55,710 bases of DNA, taken from the NCBI GenBank assembly GCA_009781425.1, contig WQYC01000015.1:1-55710 (forward strand). Direction: 5' to 3'. Below the pieces are notes generated by a model. That model did no database searches. It was given only the letters and a program-made list of their open reading frames with translations, and was not told the origin of the DNA. The position numbers and the translations under genes are program-made. The DNA is from Oscillospiraceae bacterium. GTDB lineage: Bacteria > Bacillota > Clostridia > Oscillospirales > Ruminococcaceae. Shown in pieces: positions 23,466 to 31,105 of this stretch (positions are counted from its first letter, which is position 1; every line of letters starts with the position of its first letter).

Positions 23466-23585
23466 TACTTTTTTCATAAAACTTTCACATAAGCTGACAA
23501 TTCGTTACTAACTTACTAATATATGGTATTTGTTTTGTGCAAATTGGCTATATTGCCGTGCCGTTTGTGACGGTTGGGTGAAGAG

Positions 23586-23626
23586 TTGGAGATGAGACCT
23601 ATCTTGATTTATAATTAAAAATCAAG
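23586..23626 (+). promoter_or_regulatory. weak promoter and hairpin before the recombinase gene
   Basis: TTGGAG (23586-23591) and TATAAT (23610-23615) are 18 bp apart. CTTGATTT (23603-23610) and AAATCAAG (23619-23626) form a hairpin just before the AGGAGG ribosome binding site, which may restrain recombinase translation. Confidence 0.45.
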
Positions 23627-23639
23627 GAGGATTTTTTAA

Positions 23640-24242
23640 ATGGATTATTTTTACATGCGTGTGTCGAAGCGTGAGCAATGTGAGGACAGACAGCTGCTGG
23701 AAGCGCGGAAGCTGCAAATCCCGCCGGAGCAGATTTACACCGACAAAAAATCAGGCAAAAATTTTGAGCGCGACGGATATGAGTCGCTTTTGCGTGTTCT
23801 GCGGAAAAACGATGTGATTTATATTAAAAGCATAGACAGGCTCGGGCGCAATTACTTAGAAATTCAAAATCAATGGCGGATATTAACCAAGGAAATGGGG
23901 GTAGATATAGCTGTCATTGATATGCCGTTGTTAGACACGCGCCTGAACAAAGACCTTATGGGGACATTTATCGCCGATTTGGTGTTGCAAATCCTTTCGT
24001 TTGTCAGCCAAAGCGAACGCGATATGCTCCGTTCGCGAGTCATTGACGGCTTGACCGCCGCGCGCGAGCGGGGCGTTCGCTTCGGGCGTCCTGTTATCGC
24101 CGCGCCCGCCAACTTCGGACGCTTAGTTCATAAATGGGAAAACGGAAGCCTGCACTTTAATGATGCATTAGCCAAAAGCGGACTGACAAAAGCTACGTTT
24201 TATCGACGTTTACGAGAATATCGCGAAGCGCAGAAGCAGTGA
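23640..24242 (+). CDS. small serine recombinase (invertase/resolvase type)
   Basis: A 200-residue serine recombinase. The catalytic Ser lies in YMRVSKREQ (residue 9), with the Arg-containing active-site motif KSIDRLGRNYLEI and the helix-E region FIADLVLQILSFVSQSERDML. The C-terminal 50 residues include GRPVIAAP and a helix-turn-helix (NDALAKSGLTKATFYRRL) that would read the crossover sites. The size matches Hin/Gin invertases and Tn3-type resolvases, not large serine integrases. It lies between two inverted pilin genes and inside an 18-bp inverted repeat pair; its stop is 16 bases from the right copy. The most likely job is to invert this segment. Reading into pilin B from this gene is possible, since no terminator separates them. 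Confidence 0.88.
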   Translation: MDYFYMRVSKREQCEDRQLLEARKLQIPPEQIYTDKKSGKNFERDGYESLLRVLRKNDVIYIKSIDRLGRNYLEIQNQWRILTKEMGVDIAVIDMPLLDTRLNKDLMGTFIADLVLQILSFVSQSERDMLRSRVIDGLTAARERGVRFGRPVIAAPANFGRLVHKWENGSLHFNDALAKSGLTKATFYRRLREYREAQKQ

Positions 24243-24258
24243 GTTACTATCAAAAAGC

Positions 24259-24276
24259 ATAGTATTTGCAAGCTCG
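24259..24276 (+). repeat. 18-bp inverted repeat, right copy (candidate crossover site)
   Basis: Identical, in inverted orientation, to 23421-23438. The two bound an 856-bp segment containing the pilin A promoter and the recombinase gene. Confidence 0.7.
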
Positions 24277-24282
24277 GGAAAG

Positions 24283-24317
24283 ATGTCGGGTTAGAGTATC
24301 CGACTGAAAACCGACAT
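24283..24317 (+). promoter_or_regulatory. leader hairpin of pilin gene B
   Basis: GTCGGGT pairs with ATCCGAC, the counterpart of the pilin A hairpin. An alternative stem is possible between ATGTCGG (24283-24289) and CCGACAT (24311-24317), which would compete with it. Confidence 0.5.
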
Positions 24318-24340
24318 AATTTTAAGGAGGAAACCCTATT

Positions 24341-24940
24341 ATGATTCGTAAACTTCAAGCTTTAAAAGCAAAAAAAGGCTTTACCCTTGTTGAGCTTATG
24401 GTCGTTATCGCGATTATCGGCGTATTAGCAGCCATACTTATTCCGCTGATGGCGAACTTCCTCGGCAACGCTCGTATCTCCAGCGCAAACAGCGCAGCGG
24501 CAAGCATGAGAAATCAAGTTACCTATTGGCTCTCTGAGCTTTCGCAAATGAACACCGGTTATGAAGGTGCTCCCTCAGAGATTCTAATTGAAGCATCCAC
24601 CGGAAGAGGTAGACATGATGTTTCCAACTTACCGACAATAGCTCCACCTCCGAGTGGCTGGCAGAACGTAGACACTGACGGAACAACAGCAGCAACCACC
24701 GAACAAGAAGACTTGGAATATTTCTTAAATGAATCCATGCCCGATACAGTTCAAGGTTCAGGTTATAAAGTCGTTATCGCTCGCGGCAGTGCTACTCTTA
24801 CTATTTACTGCCCTGTCGGTGACTTTGACGGCGTAGACTTCGATGGAAACCTTCTTTCGATTGATTCCGGTACTTTAACCGCTCGCGGCAGAGGTGCAAA
24901 CCGTAACATCATAGGCACATCACCGGAAGCTTTGCCGTAA
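24341..24940 (+). CDS. type IV pilin-like protein B (apparently promoterless copy)
   Basis: A 199-residue prepilin with the same leader and N-terminal helix as pilin A (KKG/FTLVELMVVIAIIG) and a different C-terminal domain (RGRHDVSNLPTIAPPPSGW onwards). The first 55 bases around the start and a later 51-base block are identical at DNA level to pilin A; the stretch between carries only synonymous changes. The 18-bp repeat lies upstream but no TATAAT/TTGACA pair, so it should be silent or weakly read through from the recombinase gene in this orientation. A good terminator follows. Confidence 0.92.
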   Translation: MIRKLQALKAKKGFTLVELMVVIAIIGVLAAILIPLMANFLGNARISSANSAAASMRNQVTYWLSELSQMNTGYEGAPSEILIEASTGRGRHDVSNLPTIAPPPSGWQNVDTDGTTAATTEQEDLEYFLNESMPDTVQGSGYKVVIARGSATLTIYCPVGDFDGVDFDGNLLSIDSGTLTARGRGANRNIIGTSPEALP

Positions 24941-24966
24941 ACCAATATTTAAGAAAAGATTTAAAG

Positions 24967-24990
24967 ACCCCCCGAAGGGGGGTTCTTTTT
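24967..24990 (+). terminator. terminator of pilin gene B
   Basis: ACCCCCC-GAA-GGGGGGT hairpin followed by TCTTTTT. Confidence 0.88.
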
Positions 24991-25055
24991 GTATAGTCAG
25001 AAGTCCGTATAATGTAAATCACATTGTATCACAAATTAAAATGTCAGACAAAACC

Positions 25056-25292
25056 CTACTCAAAAGAATCCTCTTCGTCTCTTTCGTTAAACAGCTTCAC
25101 TAAGGCTTCCATTTCCTCCTCGTTCAGCGTTATGCCTTTGCCCATGCGTTCGCGGTCAGGCGACCAGTTGCGAATGTCGTATTTCGGCGGGTTGTCGTTC
25201 CAGCTGACCATGTTCAGCTCGATTTTCCAGCCCTTTGCGTTCTCGGACATAACGCCGAGCTCCTTTGTGATTTCATACTTAATTTCTGCCAT
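25056..25292 (-). CDS. YdbC/PC4-like single-stranded DNA-binding protein
   Basis: A 78-residue protein with the YdbC pattern: KYEITKELGVMSENAKGWKI, ELNMVSWND, KYDIRNWSPDRERMGKGITL and a C-terminal helix of Glu/Leu repeats. This family shares the fold of eukaryotic PC4 and binds single-stranded DNA; its cellular role in bacteria is unclear. The closing helix is acidic (NEEEMEALVKLFNERDEE). It starts 23 bases after the phosphoesterase stop on the same strand, with AAAGGAG before ATG 25292, so the two are probably co-transcribed. Confidence 0.8.
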   Translation of the reverse strand: MAEIKYEITKELGVMSENAKGWKIELNMVSWNDNPPKYDIRNWSPDRERMGKGITLNEEEMEALVKLFNERDEEDSFE

Positions 25293-25315
25293 GATGTTTT
25301 CTCCTTTTTTTATAT

Positions 25316-26032
25316 TTAATTAAATTTTATGACCTCATCTGCTCTCATAACCCTGTCGAACAGCGCGTAATACTTGCTCGGAATCAGCTTGTTTATATGA
25401 TGCTGTCCGAAGAACCACCGCTCGAAGGTGCAGCTGTCGCCGAGTATGTCAAGGTAGGCGTTCGGGCGACTCTTGTCGGAATTCGGCAGCTCCAAAAGCT
25501 CTGCGATTTTGCTTGGTGCTCCGTGGCTGACGATGTAATCAACCCTGCCGCCGTGCTTTGCGAGCGCACGTAAGCCGTTGCGGTATTCCGCGTCTGTCGG
25601 GATTTCGGGGTGCTCGGAAGCTATATCGGGAACATCGCCGCTTTGTGCGCTGTCCGCTTCGCTTGCGTCAAGCTGACCGCCGCCGCCGAAAGCGAGCAGG
25701 GTCTTCCTGCCAAGCGTGAAAACCTCGCCGCGCATGAGATAGCGCAGGTTTCCGCTGATGTGCCGCGTGTTGCCGCCGTTCCACTCCTGCTCGGGATAGC
25801 TGTTCAGCTCTGCGAAGTTCTCATGAATACCGTCAACAAAAAGAAGGTGATACTTTCGCTTGCCGAGCCGTTTCAAGAGGGCTTTTTCTTTTTTGCAACC
25901 GTTCCAGATAAAACCGAAGTCGCCGCAGATAATGAGAAAATCGCCTTTTTTCAGCAGCTTGCACTTTTTGAAGCGCGCCAAATCGCCGTGAGTATCGCCG
26001 GTTATATAAATTGTGGGTTCGTGTTTTTTCAT
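25316..26032 (-). CDS. calcineurin-like metallophosphoesterase
   Basis: A 238-residue phosphoesterase. The metal-ligand motifs are in order: IYITGDTHGD (D-x-H), LIICGDFGFIW (GD), FVDGIHENF (GNHE-like, with Ile for Asn), IVSHGAPS and a final FFGQHH. Replacement of Asn in the third motif removes a usual metal ligand and may alter activity. Possible substrates are phosphoproteins or nucleotides; the sequence does not decide. AAAGGT precedes ATG 26032. A GC-rich palindromic repeat separates it from metY. Confidence 0.85.
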   Translation of the reverse strand: MKKHEPTIYITGDTHGDLARFKKCKLLKKGDFLIICGDFGFIWNGCKKEKALLKRLGKRKYHLLFVDGIHENFAELNSYPEQEWNGGNTRHISGNLRYLMRGEVFTLGRKTLLAFGGGGQLDASEADSAQSGDVPDIASEHPEIPTDAEYRNGLRALAKHGGRVDYIVSHGAPSKIAELLELPNSDKSRPNAYLDILGDSCTFERWFFGQHHINKLIPSKYYALFDRVMRADEVIKFN

Positions 26033-26053
26033 TTTTTACCTTTGTTTGTTTTT

Positions 26054-26112
26054 GTAGGGGCGACCCTGCGTGGTCGCCCGTTAATCGGGACGCCACATAG
26101 GGCGTCCCCTAC
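26054..26112. repeat. GC-rich palindromic repeat, GTAGGGGCG family
   Basis: Ends GTAGGGGCGACC and GGGCGTCCCCTAC, with inner inverted segments (GCGACC/GGTCGC). A half copy lies at 39043 before purF. It sits between metY and the phosphoesterase gene. Confidence 0.8.
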
Positions 26113-26116
26113 AGAA

Positions 26117-27391
26117 TTATTTCGATAACGCCTGTTCCAAATCGCCGATTATATCCGTAATCGTTTCGAGCCCTACGGAAATCCGCACCGTGCCTTCTCT
26201 TACGCCTGCCGCTTCGAGCGCGTCCTTGGAAAGCTGGCTGTGCGTGGTGGTTGCAGGGTGAACTACCTGCGTGCGTATATCGCCGAGGTTCGCGACGTTT
26301 TGAATTAAAGTCAGCGCATCCATGAACTTAGCGGCGCGCGCGCGGTCGCCTTTTATGTTGAACGTGAAGACGTTCGCTGTGCCCTTCGGGAGGTATTTTT
26401 TGTGAAGCTCGTAGTATTTATTGCTTTCGAGCGCAGGATAATTTACGTTTTCGATTTCGGGGTGCGCTTCAAGGAATATTGCGACTGCAAGCGCGTTTTC
26501 CGAGGCGCGTTCAACGCGCAGTGAAAGCGTTTCCACGCCGAGCAACACCATCCACGCGTTAAAAGGTGCAAGGCAAGAGCCATAGTCGCGCATAATCAGT
26601 GCGCGTAATCGCAGTATAAACGCCATCTTGCCGAGGTCAGCGAAGACTACGCCGTGATAAGAAACATCCGGCTCATTGAACAGCGGGAAGCGCGGGTTAT
26701 TTTTATAATCGAAGCCGCCGCAGACGACGATTCCCGCCATGACGTGACCGTGACCGGAAAGCATTTTTGTCGCGCTGTGCACGACTATATCTGCGCCGTG
26801 CTTCAGCGGCTGACAGAGGTAGGGCGTGTTGAATGTCCCGTCAACCATGAAAGGAATCCCGTGCTTGTGCGCGATTTCCGCGATTTTTTCAATGTCGCTG
26901 ATGTTAGCGTTTGGGTTGCCGATGAGTTCAGTGAAAAACAATCTTGTTTTGTCGGTGACTGCGTTTTCCCAAGCTGTCAGGTCGTCGGGATTGACAAACT
27001 TTACGTTGATTCCGAGACGGCGGAGACTCACGTCCATCATGTTTATTGCGCCGCCGTAAATGTCGGAAGACGAAACGATTTCGTCACCCGCTTGACAAAG
27101 ATTAACAAACACGTTGAACATCGCCGCGTGTCCCGACGAGAACGCTAATGCGCCTACGCCGCCTTCAAGGGCAGTAATCCTCTCTTCTAAGAAGCCTGTG
27201 GTCGGGTTCATGAGGCGCGTGTAAATATTACCCGCCTGCGAAAGCTCAAAAAGGCTTTTTGCGTGGTCAACGCTGTCGAAATAATAAGCGTTAGTCTGAT
27301 AAAGCGGCGGTGCGACTGCGTGCGTGGCATCGTCACCATGATAGCCCGCATGAATCATATTAGTTTCAAATCCGTAGTTTTTATTTTCCAT
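26117..27391 (-). CDS. metY: O-acetylhomoserine sulfhydrylase (PLP enzyme)
   Basis: A 424-residue Cys/Met-metabolism PLP enzyme that makes homocysteine from O-acetylhomoserine and sulfide. Motifs: IYTRLMNPTTGFLEERI, ALAFSSGHAAMF, PFMVDGTFNTPYLCQPLKHG, the cofactor lysine in DIVVHSATKMLSGHGHVMAG, and QVVHPATTTHSQLSK. The length and the GHG-type motif fit MetY rather than MetB or MetC. Together with MetK it links sulfur assimilation to S-adenosylmethionine. AAAGGAAC lies before ATG 27391. No SAM or T-box leader is visible. Confidence 0.95.
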   Translation of the reverse strand: MENKNYGFETNMIHAGYHGDDATHAVAPPLYQTNAYYFDSVDHAKSLFELSQAGNIYTRLMNPTTGFLEERITALEGGVGALAFSSGHAAMFNVFVNLCQAGDEIVSSSDIYGGAINMMDVSLRRLGINVKFVNPDDLTAWENAVTDKTRLFFTELIGNPNANISDIEKIAEIAHKHGIPFMVDGTFNTPYLCQPLKHGADIVVHSATKMLSGHGHVMAGIVVCGGFDYKNNPRFPLFNEPDVSYHGVVFADLGKMAFILRLRALIMRDYGSCLAPFNAWMVLLGVETLSLRVERASENALAVAIFLEAHPEIENVNYPALESNKYYELHKKYLPKGTANVFTFNIKGDRARAAKFMDALTLIQNVANLGDIRTQVVHPATTTHSQLSKDALEAAGVREGTVRISVGLETITDIIGDLEQALSK

Positions 27392-27535
27392 ATTGTAATG
27401 TTATTGTTCCTTTCGTGAAATTTTAGTTATATTTTTATAAAAAGACTTTTTTTTTAAGTTAATTTATGGTAGAATAGAAATAGAGGACAAGCAGTATTTT
27501 TCTATTATACAATACAACAGGGGGTTTTGTCAAAT

Positions 27536-28945
27536 ATGCGGAACGTAAAAAAAGCGGTTTTTTCTTTGGTTATTATTTTAACAATCGCTCTGAACATAGA
27601 TACAGCCGCGGTTTTAAAGGCTTCGGCTTTTGACGCGGGGATTGAGGAAATTTATTCCGACGGCGTTTTTATGGTGCATTTGGAAACAGAAATTCCTGTT
27701 TTCCGCCGAAATGAATTCGAGCGGATTGTCCCTGCTTCCACTGCGAAAATCATGACCGCGCTGCTTGTTCTCGATAATGTTGAGAATCTTAACAGCTTTG
27801 TAACCGTGACCGACGAGATGAACAGCCGCTTTCAGTCGAACCCGAACTTTGACGGCGCGCAGGCGGGCGATATTCAAATAGGGCAGACGAATTTGACCTA
27901 CATGGACTGCCTTTACGCGCTGATGCTTTGGTCAGCCTGCGATGCGGCGAACGTTTTGGCGTACAGCGTGGGCGGAACGATTGACAACTTTGTTGTCATG
28001 ATGAACCAAAAAGCAAAGGAAATCGGCGCGGTGAACACGAACTTCACGAATCCGCACGGGCTTCACGAAAAAAACAACTACACCAGTGCCTATGATATGT
28101 ATAAAATCACGCAGTATGTTTATGACAACCACCCTATTTTCATGGAAATCGTGAGCAAGCGCGACCACCGTATGCCTGCGAACAGCAGAAACTCCGCGGG
28201 TGAAATCCTCCCGAATACCAACAGAATGTTACACAGGGACAGCAGTTATTATTACGAGCCTGTCATCGGCGTGAAAACAGGAAGCTTGGACGAGCTTTAT
28301 GACGTGGACACAGGCGAGCGCACACCGGGGCTGTTCAATCTCGTTTCGATTGCAACCCGCGACGGGCACACCTATATGATTGTTACGCTCGGCGCGCCTT
28401 ATCACACCGAGCCCGGCAACAGAGGCTATTTTACCTATACTGACCATTTGGCGTTATACGACTGGGCGTTCAGCTCGCTTGAATATAAGTTAGTACTGCC
28501 CGAGAATGATATTGTCGCGCAGGGAGGGGTTCAGGGCGGCTTGGAAGACCGCGTACAGTTGCGTCCGGCAGGGGATTTCAGCTATCTGCTTCCTACGAAC
28601 CTTGACAGAAACGCCGTTCGCCGCGAAATAACGATTAACTGGCATGACCCTGAGGAGCAGGTGTTCCACGCGCCGATTGAGCGCGGCGAAATCCTCGGCT
28701 ATGTCGAGCTTATGCTCGCGGGAGAAGTGCTGACGAGAATAGATTTAATCGCCGTGAGTGAAATTCAGCCGTCGCTTGAATCGCGGCTTCTCGGCAATAT
28801 AACAGGGATTTTCAACGAGTGGTGGTTTCAGACGGGGGTCGCGCTTGTCGCCGCGCTGACGATATTTATAATTATTCTGCGGTTGATTAATAATCAGCGC
28901 GAGAAAAACCGCAGAATGGCTAACCGCAGAAGACCGCGCCCGTAA
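27536..28945 (+). CDS. D-alanyl-D-alanine carboxypeptidase (DacF/PBP5 type)
   Basis: A secreted or membrane-anchored peptidase S11 that trims peptidoglycan stem peptides. Residues 1-31 are a signal peptide. Active-site motifs: SxxK in PASTAKIMTALLVL, SxN as SACDAAN and KTG in VIGVKTGSLDE. A C-terminal transmembrane segment (TGVALVAALTIFIIILRL) and a basic tail anchor it. I prefer ATG 27536 over TTG 27527 because CAGGGGG at 27518-27524 is too close to the TTG. The next gene, rlmH, starts six bases later. Confidence 0.93.
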   Translation: MRNVKKAVFSLVIILTIALNIDTAAVLKASAFDAGIEEIYSDGVFMVHLETEIPVFRRNEFERIVPASTAKIMTALLVLDNVENLNSFVTVTDEMNSRFQSNPNFDGAQAGDIQIGQTNLTYMDCLYALMLWSACDAANVLAYSVGGTIDNFVVMMNQKAKEIGAVNTNFTNPHGLHEKNNYTSAYDMYKITQYVYDNHPIFMEIVSKRDHRMPANSRNSAGEILPNTNRMLHRDSSYYYEPVIGVKTGSLDELYDVDTGERTPGLFNLVSIATRDGHTYMIVTLGAPYHTEPGNRGYFTYTDHLALYDWAFSSLEYKLVLPENDIVAQGGVQGGLEDRVQLRPAGDFSYLLPTNLDRNAVRREITINWHDPEEQVFHAPIERGEILGYVELMLAGEVLTRIDLIAVSEIQPSLESRLLGNITGIFNEWWFQTGVALVAALTIFIIILRLINNQREKNRRMANRRRPRP

Positions 28946-28950
28946 CGCCC

Positions 28951-29385
28951 ATGAACGTAAATATAATCACGCTCGGCAAGCTGAAGGAAGAGCATTATAA
29001 AAAAGCAAGCGCGGAATATGAAAAGCGGCTTTTTGCATACTGCAAGCTGAGAATAATCGAGCTTGAGCCCGATAAGCGCGGCTCGCTTGAAGCGGAAGCC
29101 CTGCAAATAAGTGCAAAGACGCCGAAGTCGTTCAGAATCGCGCTTTGCGCGGAGGGCGAAAAGCTCACGAGCGAGCGGTTCGCGCAGAAGCTGCTCGAAG
29201 CCCAGAGCGATTTAAGCTTTATTATCGGCAGCTCGACAGGAATGGCGGAAAGCGTGAAAAACAGTGCAGACTTGAAGCTGTCGCTGTCGGACATGACGTT
29301 TCCGTATCAGCTTGCGAGGATTATGCTGTTGGAGCAGGTTTATCGGGCGTTTTCGATTAATAATAACGGGAAGTATCATAAGTAG
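28951..29385 (+). CDS. rlmH: 23S rRNA (pseudouridine1915-N3)-methyltransferase RlmH
   Basis: A 144-residue SPOUT methyltransferase that methylates pseudouridine 1915 in helix 69 of 23S rRNA. The family core is clear: NIITLGKLKEEHYKKA at the start, FIIGSSTGMAE (usually IGGxxG), LSLSDMTFPYQLARIMLLEQ and the end NNGKYHK. SSTG in place of GGxxG and PYQ in place of PHQ are mild changes. The TAG stop is formed by the first bases of the palindromic repeat that begins at 29385. Confidence 0.95.
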   Translation: MNVNIITLGKLKEEHYKKASAEYEKRLFAYCKLRIIELEPDKRGSLEAEALQISAKTPKSFRIALCAEGEKLTSERFAQKLLEAQSDLSFIIGSSTGMAESVKNSADLKLSLSDMTFPYQLARIMLLEQVYRAFSINNNGKYHK

Positions 29386-29477
29386 TAGGGAACGCATTTA
29401 TGCGTTCCGATATTAGCCAACGTTGACATAATTACACACGTTGATATAAACAAGGAACGCATAAATGCGTTCCCTAC
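29385..29477. repeat. 93-bp palindromic repeat, GTAGGGAACG family
   Basis: Each end is itself a palindrome (GTAGGGAACGCATTTATGCG and GCATAAATGCGTTCCCTAC) around a centre holding two ACGTTGA motifs. The copy at 43836-43929 has nearly the same sequence and length. Its first base is the last base of the rlmH stop codon. Confidence 0.9.
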
Positions 29478-29498
29478 AAGCGAAAGGACATATATTTT

Positions 29499-30713
29499 AT
29501 GGCACGTGAAATCACTGCGCGTGAAAGATATGAGGGCGCGCTGCTCGGCTTTGTAATCGGCGACGCCTTCGGGCATCCCATCAGAACTATGGAGTTCAGC
29601 GAGATTTGCGAACGCTTCGAGAAGCACGGCTGTCTTGAGCTTGCTGTCAGCAAGCAGACGGAAACTGCGCTGTTCACCGACGCTACGCAGATGGCGCTGT
29701 TCACTGCTGACGGGATTATCTGGGCGGACAGAGAAGCTAAGGGCGGCGAGATTAATTATACAACGTATGTGTTTTATGCGTATCAGTACTGGCTTTTCAC
29801 GCAGACGAATACGATTGCAGGCAAGGAATACGCCTGGCTTTTCGACACGGAAACAAAACGTCGTCCCTGCCGCCTGCTGAAAGCCAAGGGGCTTTACAAG
29901 AACCGCTACTTAGACCGCGTGAGCATAGAAGCCCTGCTTCGGGCGCGGGATAATCAGTACGGCAGACTGATTAACCGTGTGAATAATAACAGCGATAACG
30001 GCGGCTTGAAGCGAGTGCTTCCTGCGGGGCTGTACTTTAATTATGACTCGGAAACTGCGTTCCGTGCGGGCGCGGACTTCGCGGCAATCACGCATACCTC
30101 GCCCGGCGGCTATCTTTCGGCGGGCTGTTACTGCGCAGTAATCGCGGAGCTCATGAACGGCGAAAGCTTAGAAAACGCGATTAATATTTCTATGCGGATT
30201 CTCAAAGAATACGAGGGGCATGAAAATGTTTCGCTCGCGCTTGACGAAATGTTAGAGCTTTTAACCGACGAAACAGTAACGCCGCGCGTTGCGGTGAGCA
30301 GGCTCGGCGACGGCAAAAACGCGGAGTCCGCGCTGGCGATTGCGCTGTTTTGCGTGTCCTTGCACAATGAGGACTTCGTGAATGCAATGCGGTTAGCCGC
30401 TAATCACGACGGCGAAAGCGATGTCTGCGCCGCGCTTTGCGGAGGGCTTTTCGGGGCGTACAGAGGCGTTGCTTCTGTTCCGAAGCGGTGGATTAAAAAA
30501 ATGCAGTATTATAATTTAATTATGGATATGGGTGAGGAGCTTTTCGGCGTGACGGTTTTCAGAGAGCCGAAGGAGGAATCGGGCTATTCGGAAAGTCAAG
30601 AGGAAGCGGCGATTCCGCAAATGCCCGAAAAACCAAAAGTTAAAACGAAGGAGGAGCTGCGGGAGGAAGACGAGGGCTTCTTGGGGGACGATGAGGAGTT
30701 TAGGTTTGAGTAG
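29499..30713 (+). CDS. ADP-ribosylglycohydrolase-family protein (DraG-like)
   Basis: A 404-residue protein. The N-terminal domain carries the ADP-ribosylglycohydrolase pattern: ERYEGALLGFVIGDAFG, then TDATQMALFTADGIIWAD (the TDDT-type metal motif, with Ala for the second Asp), and HTSPGGYLSAGCYCA. It would remove ADP-ribose from a target or have a related role; the altered metal motif leaves activity uncertain. The last 50 residues are acidic and probably disordered (EEAAIPQMPEKPKVKTKEEL). AAAGGAC precedes ATG 29499. No ADP-ribosyltransferase is nearby. Confidence 0.82.
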   Translation: MAREITARERYEGALLGFVIGDAFGHPIRTMEFSEICERFEKHGCLELAVSKQTETALFTDATQMALFTADGIIWADREAKGGEINYTTYVFYAYQYWLFTQTNTIAGKEYAWLFDTETKRRPCRLLKAKGLYKNRYLDRVSIEALLRARDNQYGRLINRVNNNSDNGGLKRVLPAGLYFNYDSETAFRAGADFAAITHTSPGGYLSAGCYCAVIAELMNGESLENAINISMRILKEYEGHENVSLALDEMLELLTDETVTPRVAVSRLGDGKNAESALAIALFCVSLHNEDFVNAMRLAANHDGESDVCAALCGGLFGAYRGVASVPKRWIKKMQYYNLIMDMGEELFGVTVFREPKEESGYSESQEEAAIPQMPEKPKVKTKEELREEDEGFLGDDEEFRFE

Positions 30714-30720
30714 AAAAGAC

Positions 30721-30848
30721 TTGACAAAATGGTTATAATATGTTAAAATAAAAGCAGACAAGGGCGAACCTACTCAGACGGTTAGCTTTTATGTATAGTT
30801 ATTGAAAAATAACCGCACACTTTAGCAGGAGGGCGGTTATTTTTTCAT
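30721..30848 (+). ncRNA. antisense RNA and promoter of type I locus D (putative antitoxin)
   Basis: A plus-strand promoter, TTGACA (30721-30726) and TAAAAT (30744-30749), spacer 17, would start an RNA near 30756 that ends at the shared terminator. Its leader has GACAAGGG and GGTTAGCT boxes that also occur in the toxin leader on the other strand. Confidence 0.6.
30805..30844. terminator. bidirectional terminator of locus D
   Basis: Perfect arms AAAAATAACCGC (30805-30816) and GCGGTTATTTTT (30833-30844). The toxin stop codon lies in the right arm. Confidence 0.85.
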
Positions 30849-30905
30849 TTTGTCGATTATTAAAGCTACTGCGCACAGTATCAGAAATACAAATATCAAC
30901 TCCAT
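30837..30905 (-). CDS. small hydrophobic peptide, putative type I toxin (locus D)
   Basis: A 22-residue peptide: MELIFVFLILCAVALIID and then KMKK. It is a bare membrane helix with a basic end, paralogous to the locus E peptide at 35326 (identical first 12 residues). A very strong ribosome binding site (AAAGGAGGTGACG) precedes ATG 30905. The promoter on the minus strand is at 30996-31024. The toxin role is inferred from the convergent-promoter layout. Confidence 0.68.
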   Translation of the reverse strand: MELIFVFLILCAVALIIDKMKK

Positions 30906-30995
30906 GGCGTCACCTCCTTTCGGAGATTCAGCTAACCACCGCACGGTCATTTCTGACCGTGTTTGTCTTTTTGGTTTTTACCCTTGTCTTTATTC

Positions 30996-31024
30996 ATTTT
31001 ATCATATTTGTAAATTTTTGTCAA
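30996..31024 (-). promoter_or_regulatory. SigA promoter of type I locus D toxin mRNA
   Basis: On the minus strand, TTGACA (31019-31024) and TAAAAT (30996-31001), spacer 17 bp. A hairpin (CACGGTCA/TGACCGTG) lies in the leader. Confidence 0.75.
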
Positions 31025-31052
31025 ATTAGAAAAAATATTTTTCAAAAACCTA

Positions 31053-31083
31053 TTGACATTGACATAGTGTCATAGTTTATAAT
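31053..31083 (+). promoter_or_regulatory. MerR-type promoter with 19-bp spacer and dyad
   Basis: TTGACA (31053-31058) and TATAAT (31078-31083) are 19 bp apart. The dyad TGACA-TAG-TGTCA (31060-31072) lies between them. An overlong spacer with a central dyad is the hallmark of MerR-controlled promoters, and the gene that follows encodes a MerR protein. Confidence 0.85.
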
Positions 31084-31105
31084 GGTGTTATTGGAGAGTG
31101 AAGGT

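Noticed and set aside
23640-24242. Recombinase as part of an IS607-type element or a large serine integrase
   Set aside because: At 200 residues with a C-terminal helix-turn-helix it is of invertase/resolvase build. No TnpB-like gene is next to it and the ends coincide with pilin leaders.
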